Shown here piece after piece: positions 12,433 to 39,400 of a stretch of DNA of 64,000 nucleotides. Each line of letters begins with the position of its first letter. Positions within the stretch are counted from its first letter, which is position 1. The notes below the pieces were generated by a model, which saw nothing but the letters and a program-made list of their open reading frames with translations, had not been told where the DNA came from and did not search any database. Both the position numbers and the translations under genes were made by a program. Source of the stretch: Crocodylus rhombifer (lineage: Eukaryota > Chordata > Crocodylia > Crocodylidae); contig JAVSML010000996.1 of assembly GCA_038503035.1 (NCBI GenBank), forward strand, positions 1-64,000. Reading direction: 5' to 3'.

Positions 12433-14165
12433 TCCGTGTGGGACTATGTGGTGGAGGGAGCAGGGCCAACCTTGCACACGTGAGAAACCCCGCTGCAAGC
12501 AGATGGGGTCCAAGGTAAAGTGAGGAGGAAGCCTCAGCCTGAGGAGGGGGCTGCGCAGGAGGCAGACTCCCCAGAGCAGGGACAGGCTGAAGCCATCACG
12601 TGGCCCATCAATAGATCCACGGTGCATGAGGCAGGAGGGCTGCGAGCCCTCATCCAGCACCTGGACTGTGCAGGCTGCTATGTGCTCCCTGCACAGCACT
12701 TTCCTTGGAGGGAGAAGGGGATTCCTCATTTTCATCCCACTTTTCCGTTGTGGAAAAATAATAATTTGCCAACTCTCTACCATAGTGCAGTACTTAGTGG
12801 TGGCATCTGAAGACACTGATATAGACATTTCTCCCCTTTTTAGTGTCCTGATAGAAAGGGGCCATGGCATCAGCATCAGCCAAGGAGGCTGGTTGCAGCC
12901 CTGTCTTGCCCACGTGGCCTGCCTGGCAGCCTGACTCAGGGTGCATGGCCTTGCACTTGGCCCCACTGGAGTGCATTGTGTGCAACCCAGCCCCGTGCCC
13001 CAGCCCTGCTCCCAGGCAGCCCATGCGCCCACTGCCATGAGCCATCCCTGCCTTCCCCTGCCCGGCCTTGCCCCCTGCAATCGTGCCTGGGCTACAGGAC
13101 CAAGTGCTGCTGCCTTCCTGCTGCTGGGCACTTTCCACCCTCCCCACACCTCTTCACTCCCCAGCCATGGCCCAGCCTCCTCCCAGCCCCAGCAGCTTCC
13201 TCCACCTTCTCAGCCAGCCACTGCCCCTGACCCCAGCCCCGCATCCTGGGCCCACCTTCTGATCCAACCACAGCACCCACTCTTTGGGGCCCCATGGAGG
13301 CAGGTGGGAGCAGCGCGGCAGGTGCTATTCTTAGCAGACTGGACCGGAGGGGCCCTGCATTTCTGGCCTGCTGAGCACTGTTTATTTAGGGCCGGATGCG
13401 CTGGCCCCATGTGTCGGCCCCGGCGTGGCCGTGGGGGCGTGCGAGGGGCTGGAATGCACTGGAGCTGCCAGCTCCCAGCCTGCTGCTCTCAGTCACAGGC
13501 CTAGGGGAGGGGGCCCATCCGTGAAAGCATGTGCTCCAAGGTGCTACACGGGTGGGCTGCGGTGGCGCCGTCGTGGCAGCCCGTGTGCGGCAGGCTCTGC
13601 CGTGGGCTCTGCGCAGTGGCCCTGGTCCTGTCAGGGCATCAGGGAGGGGAGGACACAGTTGGGTCAGCTCAGCTTGGGGGGCAGGAACCTGTATGATACC
13701 CAGAACTGCTGCCCCCCACCCCCATGGCAGTGGCACCCAGCTGTGGCTTCCTCTCCCCAGGGATGGAAGTGGGAGCTGGGCACACACTTGCCTTGAGAGG
13801 AGAGTTTCTGCTTGCTTTTCCGGGGAAGATGCACTGGTGTGGTGTGGGCCAGACAACTGGGGATGCAGCTCAACCTGGGGTCCAGAGCCCATCAGCTGCC
13901 TCTTGGGAGCTCCCTGCCTCTGCCGAGGTTCAGGCTGGGGTGCAGGAGGGAAGGGTGTGTGGGCTCTGCCCCGGGGCACTGTCTCACTCCTTCAGGGCAC
14001 CATGGCCATGCCAGGGTGCGCCGAGGCTCACAGGACGCATGAGCCACCAGGTCCCAGACCCTCTGCCCAGCAATGCCCCCAGGGGTCCTATCCTGGAGGC
14101 GGGTGTTGAGGAATGTTGCTATGACAACAGGCTGCACACCAGTCACATCCAGGGAGCCTGGGGCA
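12433..14165. other. Upstream flank of TPM2, nothing recognised
   Basis: GC-rich sequence with a small AT-richer patch near 12,750-12,850. No exon, RNA gene or identifiable repeat was found. It may hold TPM2 enhancers, but no site stood out. Confidence 0.4.
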
Positions 14166-28837
<14,672 letters not shown>

Positions 28838-28839
28838 GC

Positions 28840-29830
28840 TGCCCGCACCTGGACCGCCGGCGCCGCTGGAGGTCACGAGAGCCGCGCCATGGCCAATCGC
28901 GCACCCGGGAGGAGGGCCCCGCGCCGCACCCGGCCCAGGGCGCCGCCCGCCCGCCACGACGGCCCCGCCCCGCCCGTGCTCTGTTCCCGTATTAAAGCAG
29001 TTTGACAAACGCTGGCGGTGTCTGTGCTGGGGCGGGCGCAGCCGGAGCCTCTGGGCCGGCCCGGGATCCTGGGGCCCGCGGCTTCGGCTCGGCGCGTCGC
29101 TGCCCCGCGTGAGCCCGCGCCCGCGAGTGGCGGGCGGGGGTGCAGCGTTATCCGCCCGCCCGGGAGGGGCGCACCGGCACGGGCCCGCACGGGGCCCGGG
29201 CGGGCACGCAGCTCTGCGGCGGGGGGGAGGGCAGGGGTCCGGGAAAGGTCGCGGGGTCACAACCCGCGGGGGGGGGAACGGCGGCGGCGTCAACTCCGAG
29301 CCTGTAGCTCCGTCTCGCGCCGCCCTGCCCGTTCCGGATGTGACGTGCGGGGCGGAGCGGGCACCCGGAAGTGCCGCGAGCGGGGCTGGTGGGGGCAGCG
29401 CCCGAGCCGAGCCGAGCCGGTGCAGGTGCCGGTGTCGCAGGCGGGCCGGGCCGGGCCATGGCGCTGGCCGTGTTCTTCGGCTGCACCTTCATCGCCTTCG
29501 GGCCCGCGCTTGGCCTCTTCCTGCTCACGGTGGCGCGGGACCCGCTGCGCATCATCATCCTCATCGCGGGGTGAGCGCGGGGCGGAGCGGGCCGGGGCGG
29601 GGCAGGCGGCTTGGGCGCCTCGGCCGGGCGCTGCGGGGCCTCCGCAACGCTGATCCCGAGCCCGGTCCCGGCCCCGCGGCGCTGCTCGGCCACGAGCGGG
29701 CCCCGCGCGTCCCCAGGCGGCAGGGGGGCCGTGCCGGTGTGGGGTGCCCTGCGCCGCCGTAGGCCCGGGGCCAGCGCGCTGGCGGAGCCGGGCCCGGCTG
29801 CGGGTGGATCGTAGCCCAGACCCGCCGGCG
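28840..29830 (+). promoter_or_regulatory. CpG island promoter of the APH1-like gene
   Basis: CpG-dense block from the TPM2 3' UTR through APH1 exon 1 and into intron 1. There is a 'gagccgagccgagccgg' run just before the ATG (about 29,404-29,420) and no TATA box. Fits a housekeeping gamma-secretase gene. Confidence 0.65.
28991..28996 (+). terminator. TPM2: Poly(A) signal for TPM2 exon 9d transcripts
   Basis: ATTAAA, 154 nt after the exon 9d stop and only about 460 bp before the APH1 start codon. The TPM2 3' UTR is GC-rich and merges into the APH1 CpG island. Confidence 0.8.
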
Positions 29831-32800
29831 AGGCGGCCGGGTGCCTGTGCACGGAGTGACTGCCCGTCTCCCTCCCAGGGCCTTCTTCTGGCTGGTCTCG
29901 CTGCTCTTGTCGTCGCTGATCTGGTTCATTGCCGTGAAGTCCAGTGACCCCCGCGACGAGCCGCTGCAGAAGGGGCTCCTCATCTTCGGGGTGATGTTCT
30001 CTGTGCTGCTGCAGGAGGCCTTCCGCTTCCTGTACTACAAGCTCCTTAGGTAGGGACCCCGGCACCAGCCAGGCCCTTTGTCCTCGCCCTGATGCCTGCC
30101 CTGCCCTGCCCTGCCCCACCCCATGGCCCACCTGTATCCGTAGGTGCTCCTGCTTCTTGTCATCTGTGCCGCTTGCCAGTCCAAGGCAGGGGCCACCCTT
30201 GCTGTAGGTCCATGCAGGTCCCTTAGCGGGGGCCCCAGGAGGACTGGGAGCAGCAGCACATTGGAACAGCAGTGTCCCCGGGCTCACAGGTTTAGAGCTA
30301 AAGGGGACTGTTCAGCCATTCACCCAGGTAGCCCCTCACTGGCCCCAGGGAGCTGGGTTTGGCCAGTGCTGCCAGCCCCCGGAAGGTGCCCAGGCTGCAT
30401 TGGGAGGCTCCAGGGGATGGCAAGCCTTCCCAGGCAGGTTGCTCCTCGTGGCTAATAGCCTTCCTAGTTTCCAGCGTGGGTTTGCCCAGCTGCACTCTCC
30501 AGCCCTTGGTTCCTTCCCTGCCAGGTTAGTGAGTGCATTGACACCTGTTGTCCCACTTGCCCCTCCCCCCCTCCAGTCTTCTGTCTGAAAAGCCTAGAAC
30601 AAGTCTGCAAGTCCGTCTCGTGTTAGAAGCAACATTTTCATCAGTAAGGAACCAGCTGAGAAATCAGTGTGAAAATGCCCTGTGCGTCTGTAGGTCTGGG
30701 GCTGCCCACATGAGGCCATGATCCTGGCCATAGCCCCACACCCCCAGGCTCCTCTCTGAGTTCTCGAATGTCCCTGCTCTGCAGGTGACCTGCCTTGAGC
30801 CTGTGGCAAGTGTCCTTTGTGAGCACTGGCCCAGGGGCTCGAAGGTCTTGGCCCTTGGGTTCTGAGCCTGTGTAGAAGCTGCGTGTGAAGGACCTGAGCT
30901 CTGGGAGGTCTGGCCCCATGTCGGGCTTGGAGGAGTTGGGCAGCCTGCTCGGAATGGGCATGAAGAGCTCTTCTTGTGAGAGCAGGCTTGGGGCTGGAGG
31001 GTGTCTGCTTGGGGCTGGATGGGTGAGGCCAGAGTCTGGCCTGAGCCCTTTGTAGACAGGCTGAGGGGATGCAGGGGAGGGGCTGATTGGCCTCAGCCCT
31101 GGCCCCGCACAGTCTCACAAGCGCACAGTCTCACAAGCACAGGCCACAGCAGCTGAGTGGGCCCCTTCCCTGGGCTGGGTGGGACAGGCAGGACTATCCC
31201 TGCTGGCCTCAGGGCATGAGAGGAAGTTTCAGGCAGGTGTGGTGGAGGGGTGCATGATGCAGTAGAGCACAAAGGTGAGAAGGGCAGTGCGGGGCCATGC
31301 AGCCACGGTGCAGGAAGGACCAAGCTGCTAGAGGCCATCACCTGCCTAGATACACAGAGCAGTTGTGGTTGATGCCTGCGATGCTGCATGGCTGCAGCAT
31401 CCCTTGGCTCCAGGAATGGGTGTTGCTGTCCCTGCTGCATGGGGCCTGCTCCTGCTAGGGCAGATCAAACAGCACCTTTCTTGCTCATGAGGCTTTATTT
31501 CCCAGTGGGTCAGTGCAGCAGTAGGGTGCTGGTCAGGATCCCCAGCCTGGCTCCTTCCTGCTCTGCTCCATGTGACTGCCACACTGGTGCTGGCTGAGTT
31601 GGCAAAAGGTACGGTGTGCTGGGGCTCCCGGCAAGTCTGGAGTTGCATGCTCCAGACTTGTTCTCTGGAGGAGCAAAGCCAGCACAGTGCCAGCTCAGCT
31701 AGGCCTCCATGGCACTGAGAGATGAGCACCTGCATGATACAGCTCATGCTGCTTCCTGTCGTCCCTGCCTGGAGATGGGACTGGAGCGTGTCCCTTGCTT
31801 CCAGCTGCTGGTGGGACCTGTGCGTTAGGTACAGCCGGGACTTGGGCAGTTGAGCTAAGATGTGGCTGGACAGACCTTGGCCCCTCCCTGAATCTGGGGC
31901 TGCAGCAGTGCTGCTCCACTGCTTTCTTCCCCAGCCCTCCCGTCGCAGAGTCAGCTCGGAGCTGGAGTCAGCACACTTGGAGGGAGAGAGACCTCTTGGG
32001 CCAAAGCACTATGGTGGAAGCAGGTGTGCCACACTGGTCCTTGGGCAGGGAGCTCTGGAGGTGGCTGCACAAGGGACTGAGAGATCTTGTGGCCAAATCC
32101 TCAATGCAGGACAGTAGCAGTTAGGGCAGAATAGTTGACTGGGATGATGGAGAGGGGCTGGATGGCTGCTGTGGAGCATGCCCTGTCTTGCTGTGGAGCA
32201 TGTCCTTGCTCGAGGAGTTGGTGTCCCTGGAAACATCCCAGCTTCCCTGACTTCATAGATTTCGTAGACATTTGGGCTGGAAGGGACCCTGGAGGATCAC
32301 TGAGTCCAACCCCCTGCCCCAGGGGCAGGAAGTCAGCAGGGATCATAGGATCCCAGCAAGATAAGCATCCAAATGCATCTTGAAGGCATTCAAAGTGGGT
32401 GCTTGAACCACCTCCAGCAGCAGTTTGTTCCAGGCCTTGGGGGCTCAGACAGTGAAGAAGTTCTTTCTTATGTCCAGCCTAAATTGCACTGCAGCCGGCT
32501 TCTTCCCTCCTGCTGGTAGTTGGGCACCTGGATGGTCAGCAGATGTCAGTGGTGTGTGTGTGTACACATGTCGCACACCAGAGCCTGTCTGGCAGATAGA
32601 GCACTGGGTGGCATCTGAGCAGGAGGCAGCCTCTCATTTTGGTCTGCCCAAGCAGCTTAGGTCTGGCAAAGAGTGGTGAGCTGATGCCACGAGGGAAGGG
32701 GCCTTGCTGGCACCTGCTTCATCTTTACGTTTCCACCTCTGGTCTGGGCATTGAATATGTGAACCTGTGTTTTGCCTGAGGGCTGGCTGCCACCAGCACA

Positions 32801-33406
32801 ATCCCTCACAGGGACCTGTGTCTTTACACCTGGGGACAGGCTGCAGCCTCCTGGATGAGGCAGCTCTGTAGGTGTGATCCTGCTGTCCTGAGCATGCATC
32901 CCTGCAGGGGGGTGCCTGGATGCTGGCAGGCTGGGCTAGGCTTCCATTTAAAGACCCAGCCCTGCTCTCCCCCCAACTCCAGGCACCATTGTCACAGGGG
33001 TGTGCCTTCCTGGCACATCTCCCAGCTGAGTGCACTTTGCTCCATGCTCTGACAATTGGGCGTTGCCCATGGAGCCCAGGCCAGCTGCCAGCCCAGCCCT
33101 GTCAAAGGGCAAAGTCTGGGCACTGCCTATAGGGGGGCCTGGGAGTGACACCTCCTGCCAGGCAGAGGCTGCTTCCTAGGCTGCTGAGCCTTGGTGCTTG
33201 CAGGCCTGGGTGCTGCACAGACACGTTGCAAGAGGCCATCCCTGCCCACAGCTTGTGCAGGCTGAGGGAGTACTGAGGGGGGGGGCTATCTTCCTCTGGC
33301 TTACTCAGCTGGCCGGGGTGGAGCCAGAAGTGGAGCCCAGGTGTCCAGAGTACCCTTCTCTGCAGTGCCCTGGCTGGCAGTTTGTGACCATTGGGGGCAG
33401 AGGGAG

Positions 33407-33454
<48 letters not shown>

Positions 33455-36400
33455 TGCCCTGCTCTACCCAGTCCAAACCATCCAGGCAGAGAGGGAGGGT
33501 TCCTCTTCTCCTCTCCCTGCAGCACCTGGCTGGCAGTTTGTGATCATTTGGGGGGGGCAGGGTGTGCATGCAGCATCAAGCTCCTCCCCACCCAGGTGCT
33601 GGAGAGCCTGGGGCTGGCAAGACATGTTTCATAGTTTCTAGGGTCGGAAGGGACCTGAGCAGATCATCTAGTCCGACCCCCTGCCATGGCAGGAAAGAAT
33701 ACTGGGGTCACACAGCCAGCATCCCTTGGCCCTTAGAACTACAGCATCATGAGGGAGCTCATGCATGCCTGCCTGTCCCCTGTGGCTCCTCCATCCTCAC
33801 CAGTGTTGCTGCTCTCCAGGGCTCAGCCCTATGGCCATCCAGTCACCCTCACTCTGCCGCCCGCTCCCCGCCCCTCCCATCAGAGCTGCCTGGGGCAAAG
33901 GGTGGTTCCCGTCACTGGTGCCTGGGGACCCTCCAGCCAGGCCTCAGTGGCAGCATCGGACAGGACTGTGGTGAGCACCTGGGCAGAAGCTGTGGCCATC
34001 CTGCCTGTGCCAGTGCCAAGGGGCAGTCAGGAATAAGTGCCCCTTCTCACTGCAGTGTGGGGGCCTCATCTGGGCTGGGATCTGATGGGTGCTGTCTCCT
34101 CTGCCCAGGAAGGCAATCGAGGGGCTGGTGGCGCTCAGTGAAGACGGCTGCTCCCCCCTTTCCATCCAGCAGATGGCATATGGTGAGTCCCGCCCCCTGG
34201 TTGGGGCACAGGGTTAGGGTGTGGCGGGAGCCTGCGGTGCTGGAGGGGGAAGGGAAGGGGGGGCTTCTCCCCAGGAGTCCCTTCAGGATAAGGGTAGGTG
34301 TGTGCAGAAGCCCTCCGCACAGTCTGGGGGCAGGGGTAGTGGGGTGGCTGTGTGCAGGGATGGTCCCTGGGGCATGGCCCCTCCCTTGGGGTGCTGGGGC
34401 CTCTGGCATCTCCAGCTCAGCACCATGCATCTGCCCCTGCAGTGGCTGGCCTGGGCTTCGGACTCATGAGTGGTGCCTTCTCCATGATCAACCTCCTGGC
34501 GGATTCACTGGGGCCTGGCACCGTGGGTATCCATGGGGACTCGCAGCTCTACTTTTTGACCTCGGGTGAGAAGAAATGCCTGTTGCAGCTTCCCTTCTCC
34601 TCCTCCTCCCCCCCCCCCCCCCCCCCAGTGGCTCAATGGCCTGGTCTTGGGTAAGAGACTGCCCTGCCCCTTGTCTTGCCGCTTCTGCACCCCCACCCCA
34701 ACTGCACATCCCCTACCCCTTGAGAGCTCCATTTCATAGATTCACAGACACTAAGGCTAGAAGGGACCCCAGAAGATTGAGTCCAGCCCCCTGCCCCAAG
34801 GGCAGGAAGTCAGCAGGGATCATAGGATCCCAGCAAGATAAACATCCAAATGTCTCTTGAAGGCATTCAATGTAGGTACTTGAACCACCTCCGGCAGCAG
34901 TCTATTCCAAACCTTGGGAGCTCGGACAGTAAAGAAATTCTTCCTTATATTCAGCCTGAAATGGTCACAGAGGAGTTTGTGACCGTTCCATCTTGTCATC
35001 CCTTGTGTGGGGCCTCTGGTGAACAGACGTTTCCCCAGATCCTGATGAGCATCCCGATAAACTTATAGGTGGCCACCAGATCACCCCTGAGCCTGCGCTT
35101 TTCCTGGCTGAAGAGTCCCATTGCTCTCAGCCTGTCATCATAAGGTCTGTTTTCCTGACCTCTGATCATGCGCGTGGATCTCCTCTGCACCCTCTCAAGC
35201 TTCTCCACATCCTTTTTGAATTGTAGAGCCCAAAACTGGATGCAGTACTTCAGCTGTGGCCTCACCAAGGCAGAGTACGATGGGAGAATGACATCCCGGG
35301 ATTTGCTTGAGAAGCATCTGTGGATGCAAGCCAGCGTTTTGCTTGCTTTACTACCAGCTGCATCACATTGAAGGTTCATGTTCATCTTGTGGCCAATCAT
35401 AACCCCCAAGTCCCTTTTGTCTGTAGTGCTAACCAGTGTAGCACTGACGAGCCTATAAGGATGCTGCAGGTGTTTTCTTCCCAGGGTGGTGAACCTTGCA
35501 TTTCTTGGTGTTAAACACTGTCAGGTTCTCACCCACCCATTTCCTGAGCCTGTCAAGGTATGCCTGTACAGTGCCAGTAGCCACGTGACACGGAGTCAGT
35601 TGGGGTACATCTTCCTCCACCGGCTCCAAGGACTCCACTACAACTAGCAGCTCTTCTTCCTGTGGGCTTTGCCTTGCGTGGGGCTTGGGGGAGCTGCTGG
35701 TCTTTTACCGGGACCTCCTCAGGGGGCCTGTGGGGCTGATCTCTGCCTCCAGGTCCCCATTGCGGGTGGCCCAGGGTGCTGACCTACTCACCGAGCCGCT
35801 GCTGTGGAACCCCCAGCTCGTGGTCATGGCAATACCCTGGGCACATCAGAGGATGGCCCGGGTGGGTCTCACCGGGATTGGAGACCTCCCAGACTATGGC
35901 AAGTGGAAGTGGGTAGACTCTGCTGCACAGGCCCAGCACACGTGTCTGCCCACGGAGCGTGTGTCCCGCCTGCATCTAGCCCAGGAGGTGAAAGCTGCCT
36001 TTCCCATTGACGCCCTTGCCTTCCTAGAGCATGTCCTATGTGAGGGTGGTCTCTGCCCCCCCGTGTCCTCCAGCCCAATGGAGTTGCTGGTGGGTCCCAC
36101 ACTGTAGCAGGCCCTGCAGCACTCCCTGCTCTGACAGTGAAGCATCATCTCAGTAGGCTGGAGGACGTGAGCCCGGTTCGCTTCTCCTTGGCCCACCGTT
36201 GCCAGCTCTACACGTTTGTCCACCAAATACTTCACCACGCCACCCTTGCATCCTGCCTACACACCAAGTGGCGGGATGTCTTCAGCAGGGGCAAGGCCAA
36301 TGGACCCTGGTGGCTGAGTCTGTGCTCCACTTTGATCCCCCACACCACTGGGGACCTCGGCTGGCAGCTCCTTCATGGAGTTGTCACCATGGGTTTGTAT

Positions 36401-39400
36401 TTGACATGGTTTATGCCCGCCCCTCAAGCGTACCAGGTTGCAACCCCTGTACCACCTATGCATTTCTTCCCACACTTGTTTATTTTCTCACAGCCCATCT
36501 GTGGCCCCACCAAGTCCTGGGACCTCCTGGGCAACCTCCTCCTGGCCCTGGCCAAGCTGGCCATCTATCTTATCAGGAAGGAGGCTCTGGCCGGGGGTGT
36601 CCCTGAGGACTGTGGGGCCATATTCCTGGGCTTTCTCTATTCCCGTTTCTGAACAGCACCCCTAGGCAGTAGCTGCCCAGTGTCCCCCAAGGGAGAGTCG
36701 GTGGGCACTGTCTAGGCTGCTCTGCTCAGTGTCCCCCTATGGTTCACTTCTTATCAACCTTTGACCCACCTGCACATTCCATTTTTGTCATTTGTTGTCC
36801 CCCAAAATCACTTGTGGTCATTCTGCTCTTGCCGCCACTAAGAGATGGCTCTTGGTACAATAGTGGGCTTTAGGCCCACATAAAGAATGGTCCACATATA
36901 GGCTATTTGTCATTTTTTTTTGTCCCCTGCATTTAGTTGTTTGCCTTCCTCTCTAGCTGCCCCAACAGGTGGTGGCTCTTTGTAACTTGGTGGGTGTTGC
37001 CTATGGTCTGAAGGCATACAAATAGGCCTATTAAAATGCAGTGCCCAGAACTGCACACAGTATCCAGATGAGGCTGAACCAGTGCTGAGCAGAGAAGCAT
37101 TGTCACTTCCCGTGTTTTGTACCTAATGGTTCTGTTGATGCAGCCCAAAACCACTATTGCCTTGTTCAGCTGCATCACACTGCAGTTTCATATCAAGTCT
37201 GTGGTCTACCAAGATCCTTCTGAATTGCCCTCCTGCCCTCCATGTTCACACTCCTTCCCAGTTTTGCGTCACCTGCAGACTTGCTCCAGAAGCTTCCTAT
37301 GCCAGCATCCACGTTGTCAGTAAACGTTCTACACAGCACTGGGTCCAGATCAGGCCCCTGTGGGACTCCACTCAAAATCTCCTGCCACCCTGACATCGAT
37401 CTGTTAATAATTGCCCTTTACTTGCAGCTGTTGAGCCAGTTGTCTATCTGTCTTCTGAGTAGCTTTGACTAGCCCATGTTTCTTCAACTTGTTTATGAGA
37501 AGATCATGCAGGACCTCAATAACAGCCTGGCTGAAGTTCAGATGCACAATACCCACAGCAGGCCCTTCATCCACATCAGTATTTACTTTGTCAAAAAAGA
37601 AGGTTGGGTTTGTTTGCTCCAGTAACTTCCCAGGTATCAAGGGTGAGGCTAACCAGTCTAGTTCTCCAGGTCCTTCTTGCCTTTCTTCAAGAGGGGCACT
37701 ATGTCCATCCTTTCCCAGTCCTCTGGTATACGGCCCATCATCCACAACTTCATGAAGATAATTGCCAGATCCAAGATCTCTGCCAGTTCCTTCAGTACTC
37801 TGGAATGAGGCTTATCTGGCCCTGCTGATTTAAATTCGCTCAGACCCATCAAACCTTTCTGACTGTCTCTTCTGTTATCTCCTTCCTCAGCTTGCCCCTT
37901 CCTTACCTAGACAATCCCTTTTAGGTGTCTGGCTTCAGCTTCTTTTTTTGTGAAGACTGAGGCAAAGTAGCTGTTTAGCAGCTTCACCTCTGTAGTTTCA
38001 TCATTTCATAGATGTTAGGATTGGAAGAGACCTATTAGATCATCAAGTTTGACCCCCTGCCCTGGGCAGGAAAGTGTGCTGGGGTCAGGTGACCCCAGCC
38101 AGGTGTCTGTCCAATCTCCTTTTAAATACCTCCAAGGAAGGGGACAGCACCACCTCCCTTGGAGGCTATTCCATATTTTGGCAACCCTCACTGTAAGAAT
38201 TTTTTCCTGATGCCCAATCTGAATTTGCTCTTTTACAGTTTGTGGCCATTATTTCTAGTTACCCCAATGGGCACCTTGGTAAACATTGTAACTCCTGTTT
38301 CTCATCTTCCCCCCTGCCCCCCCCCCCCAAAGAGTTTGTAGGTGGCCATAAGATCACCTCTCAGCCTCCTCTTGTGTCCCAATTGTCCACATAGGGTTTT
38401 TTCTGTAGGCCTTTAACCAGATGAGTGACTGGGTTGAGAGAAAAGGTGGTGTCACTTTGTGTTGGACACAGATACTCTTGTTCCCTGGTTCAGGAGGAAG
38501 AAGATGGCAAAGCAGAATGCATCAGGGTGAAGATGAAAGGTGAAAGATGCAGCACCAATGTAATGGTGGGGATTTTTTGTAGGCCACCCAGATAGGTTCC
38601 CTGATGCAATGCAGCAAGGATCCCCATGCTTCCAGCCTTTCCATCTTTCCCACCAGGGCAGACGCCAGCTTACACCTGGTACAGCTGAAGTGGTCTTAGG
38701 CCTCCATGAGGAGCAGGACCATGGCACATCCTATTCAGGTCAGAGCTGCTGATCCTGCCTCTGTTTGGGCCTCCTGTGCTTCCAGAAAAGCCTCTTTGCA
38801 GCAGCCCCACTGAGCTGCTTTTCTCGCCCTGTTTGCTGCCCTCTCTTCACCCCCTTCCTCTGCTTGCCCACACTGCCTTCTGCCCGCGTCTCACACTAAC
38901 ATCCTGCTCACACACCAGTCCTTGCTGTCACCACCATGCTCCCCAGCTGTTTGCCCCCTCCCTCCACCACCCCCTCCGCCTGGCTCCCATGGCCTGCCCT
39001 GCAGCTCTTCCCAGGCTGTGTCTGCTCTCCCTGGCCCTGCCTTGCCTGGGGGCACTGGGTGATGGCTGCTTGTGCCCTACACTGACTCTCCTTCGTGCCC
39101 TACACCCTGCAGCCTTCATGACCATGGTGCTGATTTTCCTTCACACCTTCTGGGGGATCCTCTTCTTCCATGGCTGTGAGACCCGGCACTGGTGGGAGAT
39201 TGTGGCTGTCGTCCTCACGCACCTCCTTGTCTCGGGGCTGGTGAGTCCAGGAGCTGCTTGCGGGGGGCTGCTTCCCAGCCTGATGCACCCCTTGACTGGC
39301 CTGGCCAGGGGCAGGGACATGCCAAGGGGAAGTGGGTTGGACAGTTCTGTGCTAGGGATTCACCCAGGAGCTGAGGCATTTGGTGTGTAGGTGCCAGCCT

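Larger units (their letters stand above)
30050..34108 (+). other. APH1 intron 2
   Basis: 4.06 kb. It holds CR1 3' ends at 32.25-32.53 and 33.63-33.74 kb and a (TG)n at 33.41-33.45 kb flanked by a local duplication. Otherwise no exon or RNA gene was recognised. Confidence 0.7.
34566..39112 (+). other. APH1 intron 4, largely LINE debris
   Basis: 4.5 kb, most of it four LINE pieces in a row (34.74-38.40 kb), listed separately. 34,608-34,626 is a C run. 38.4-39.1 kb has no recognised feature. Confidence 0.75.
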
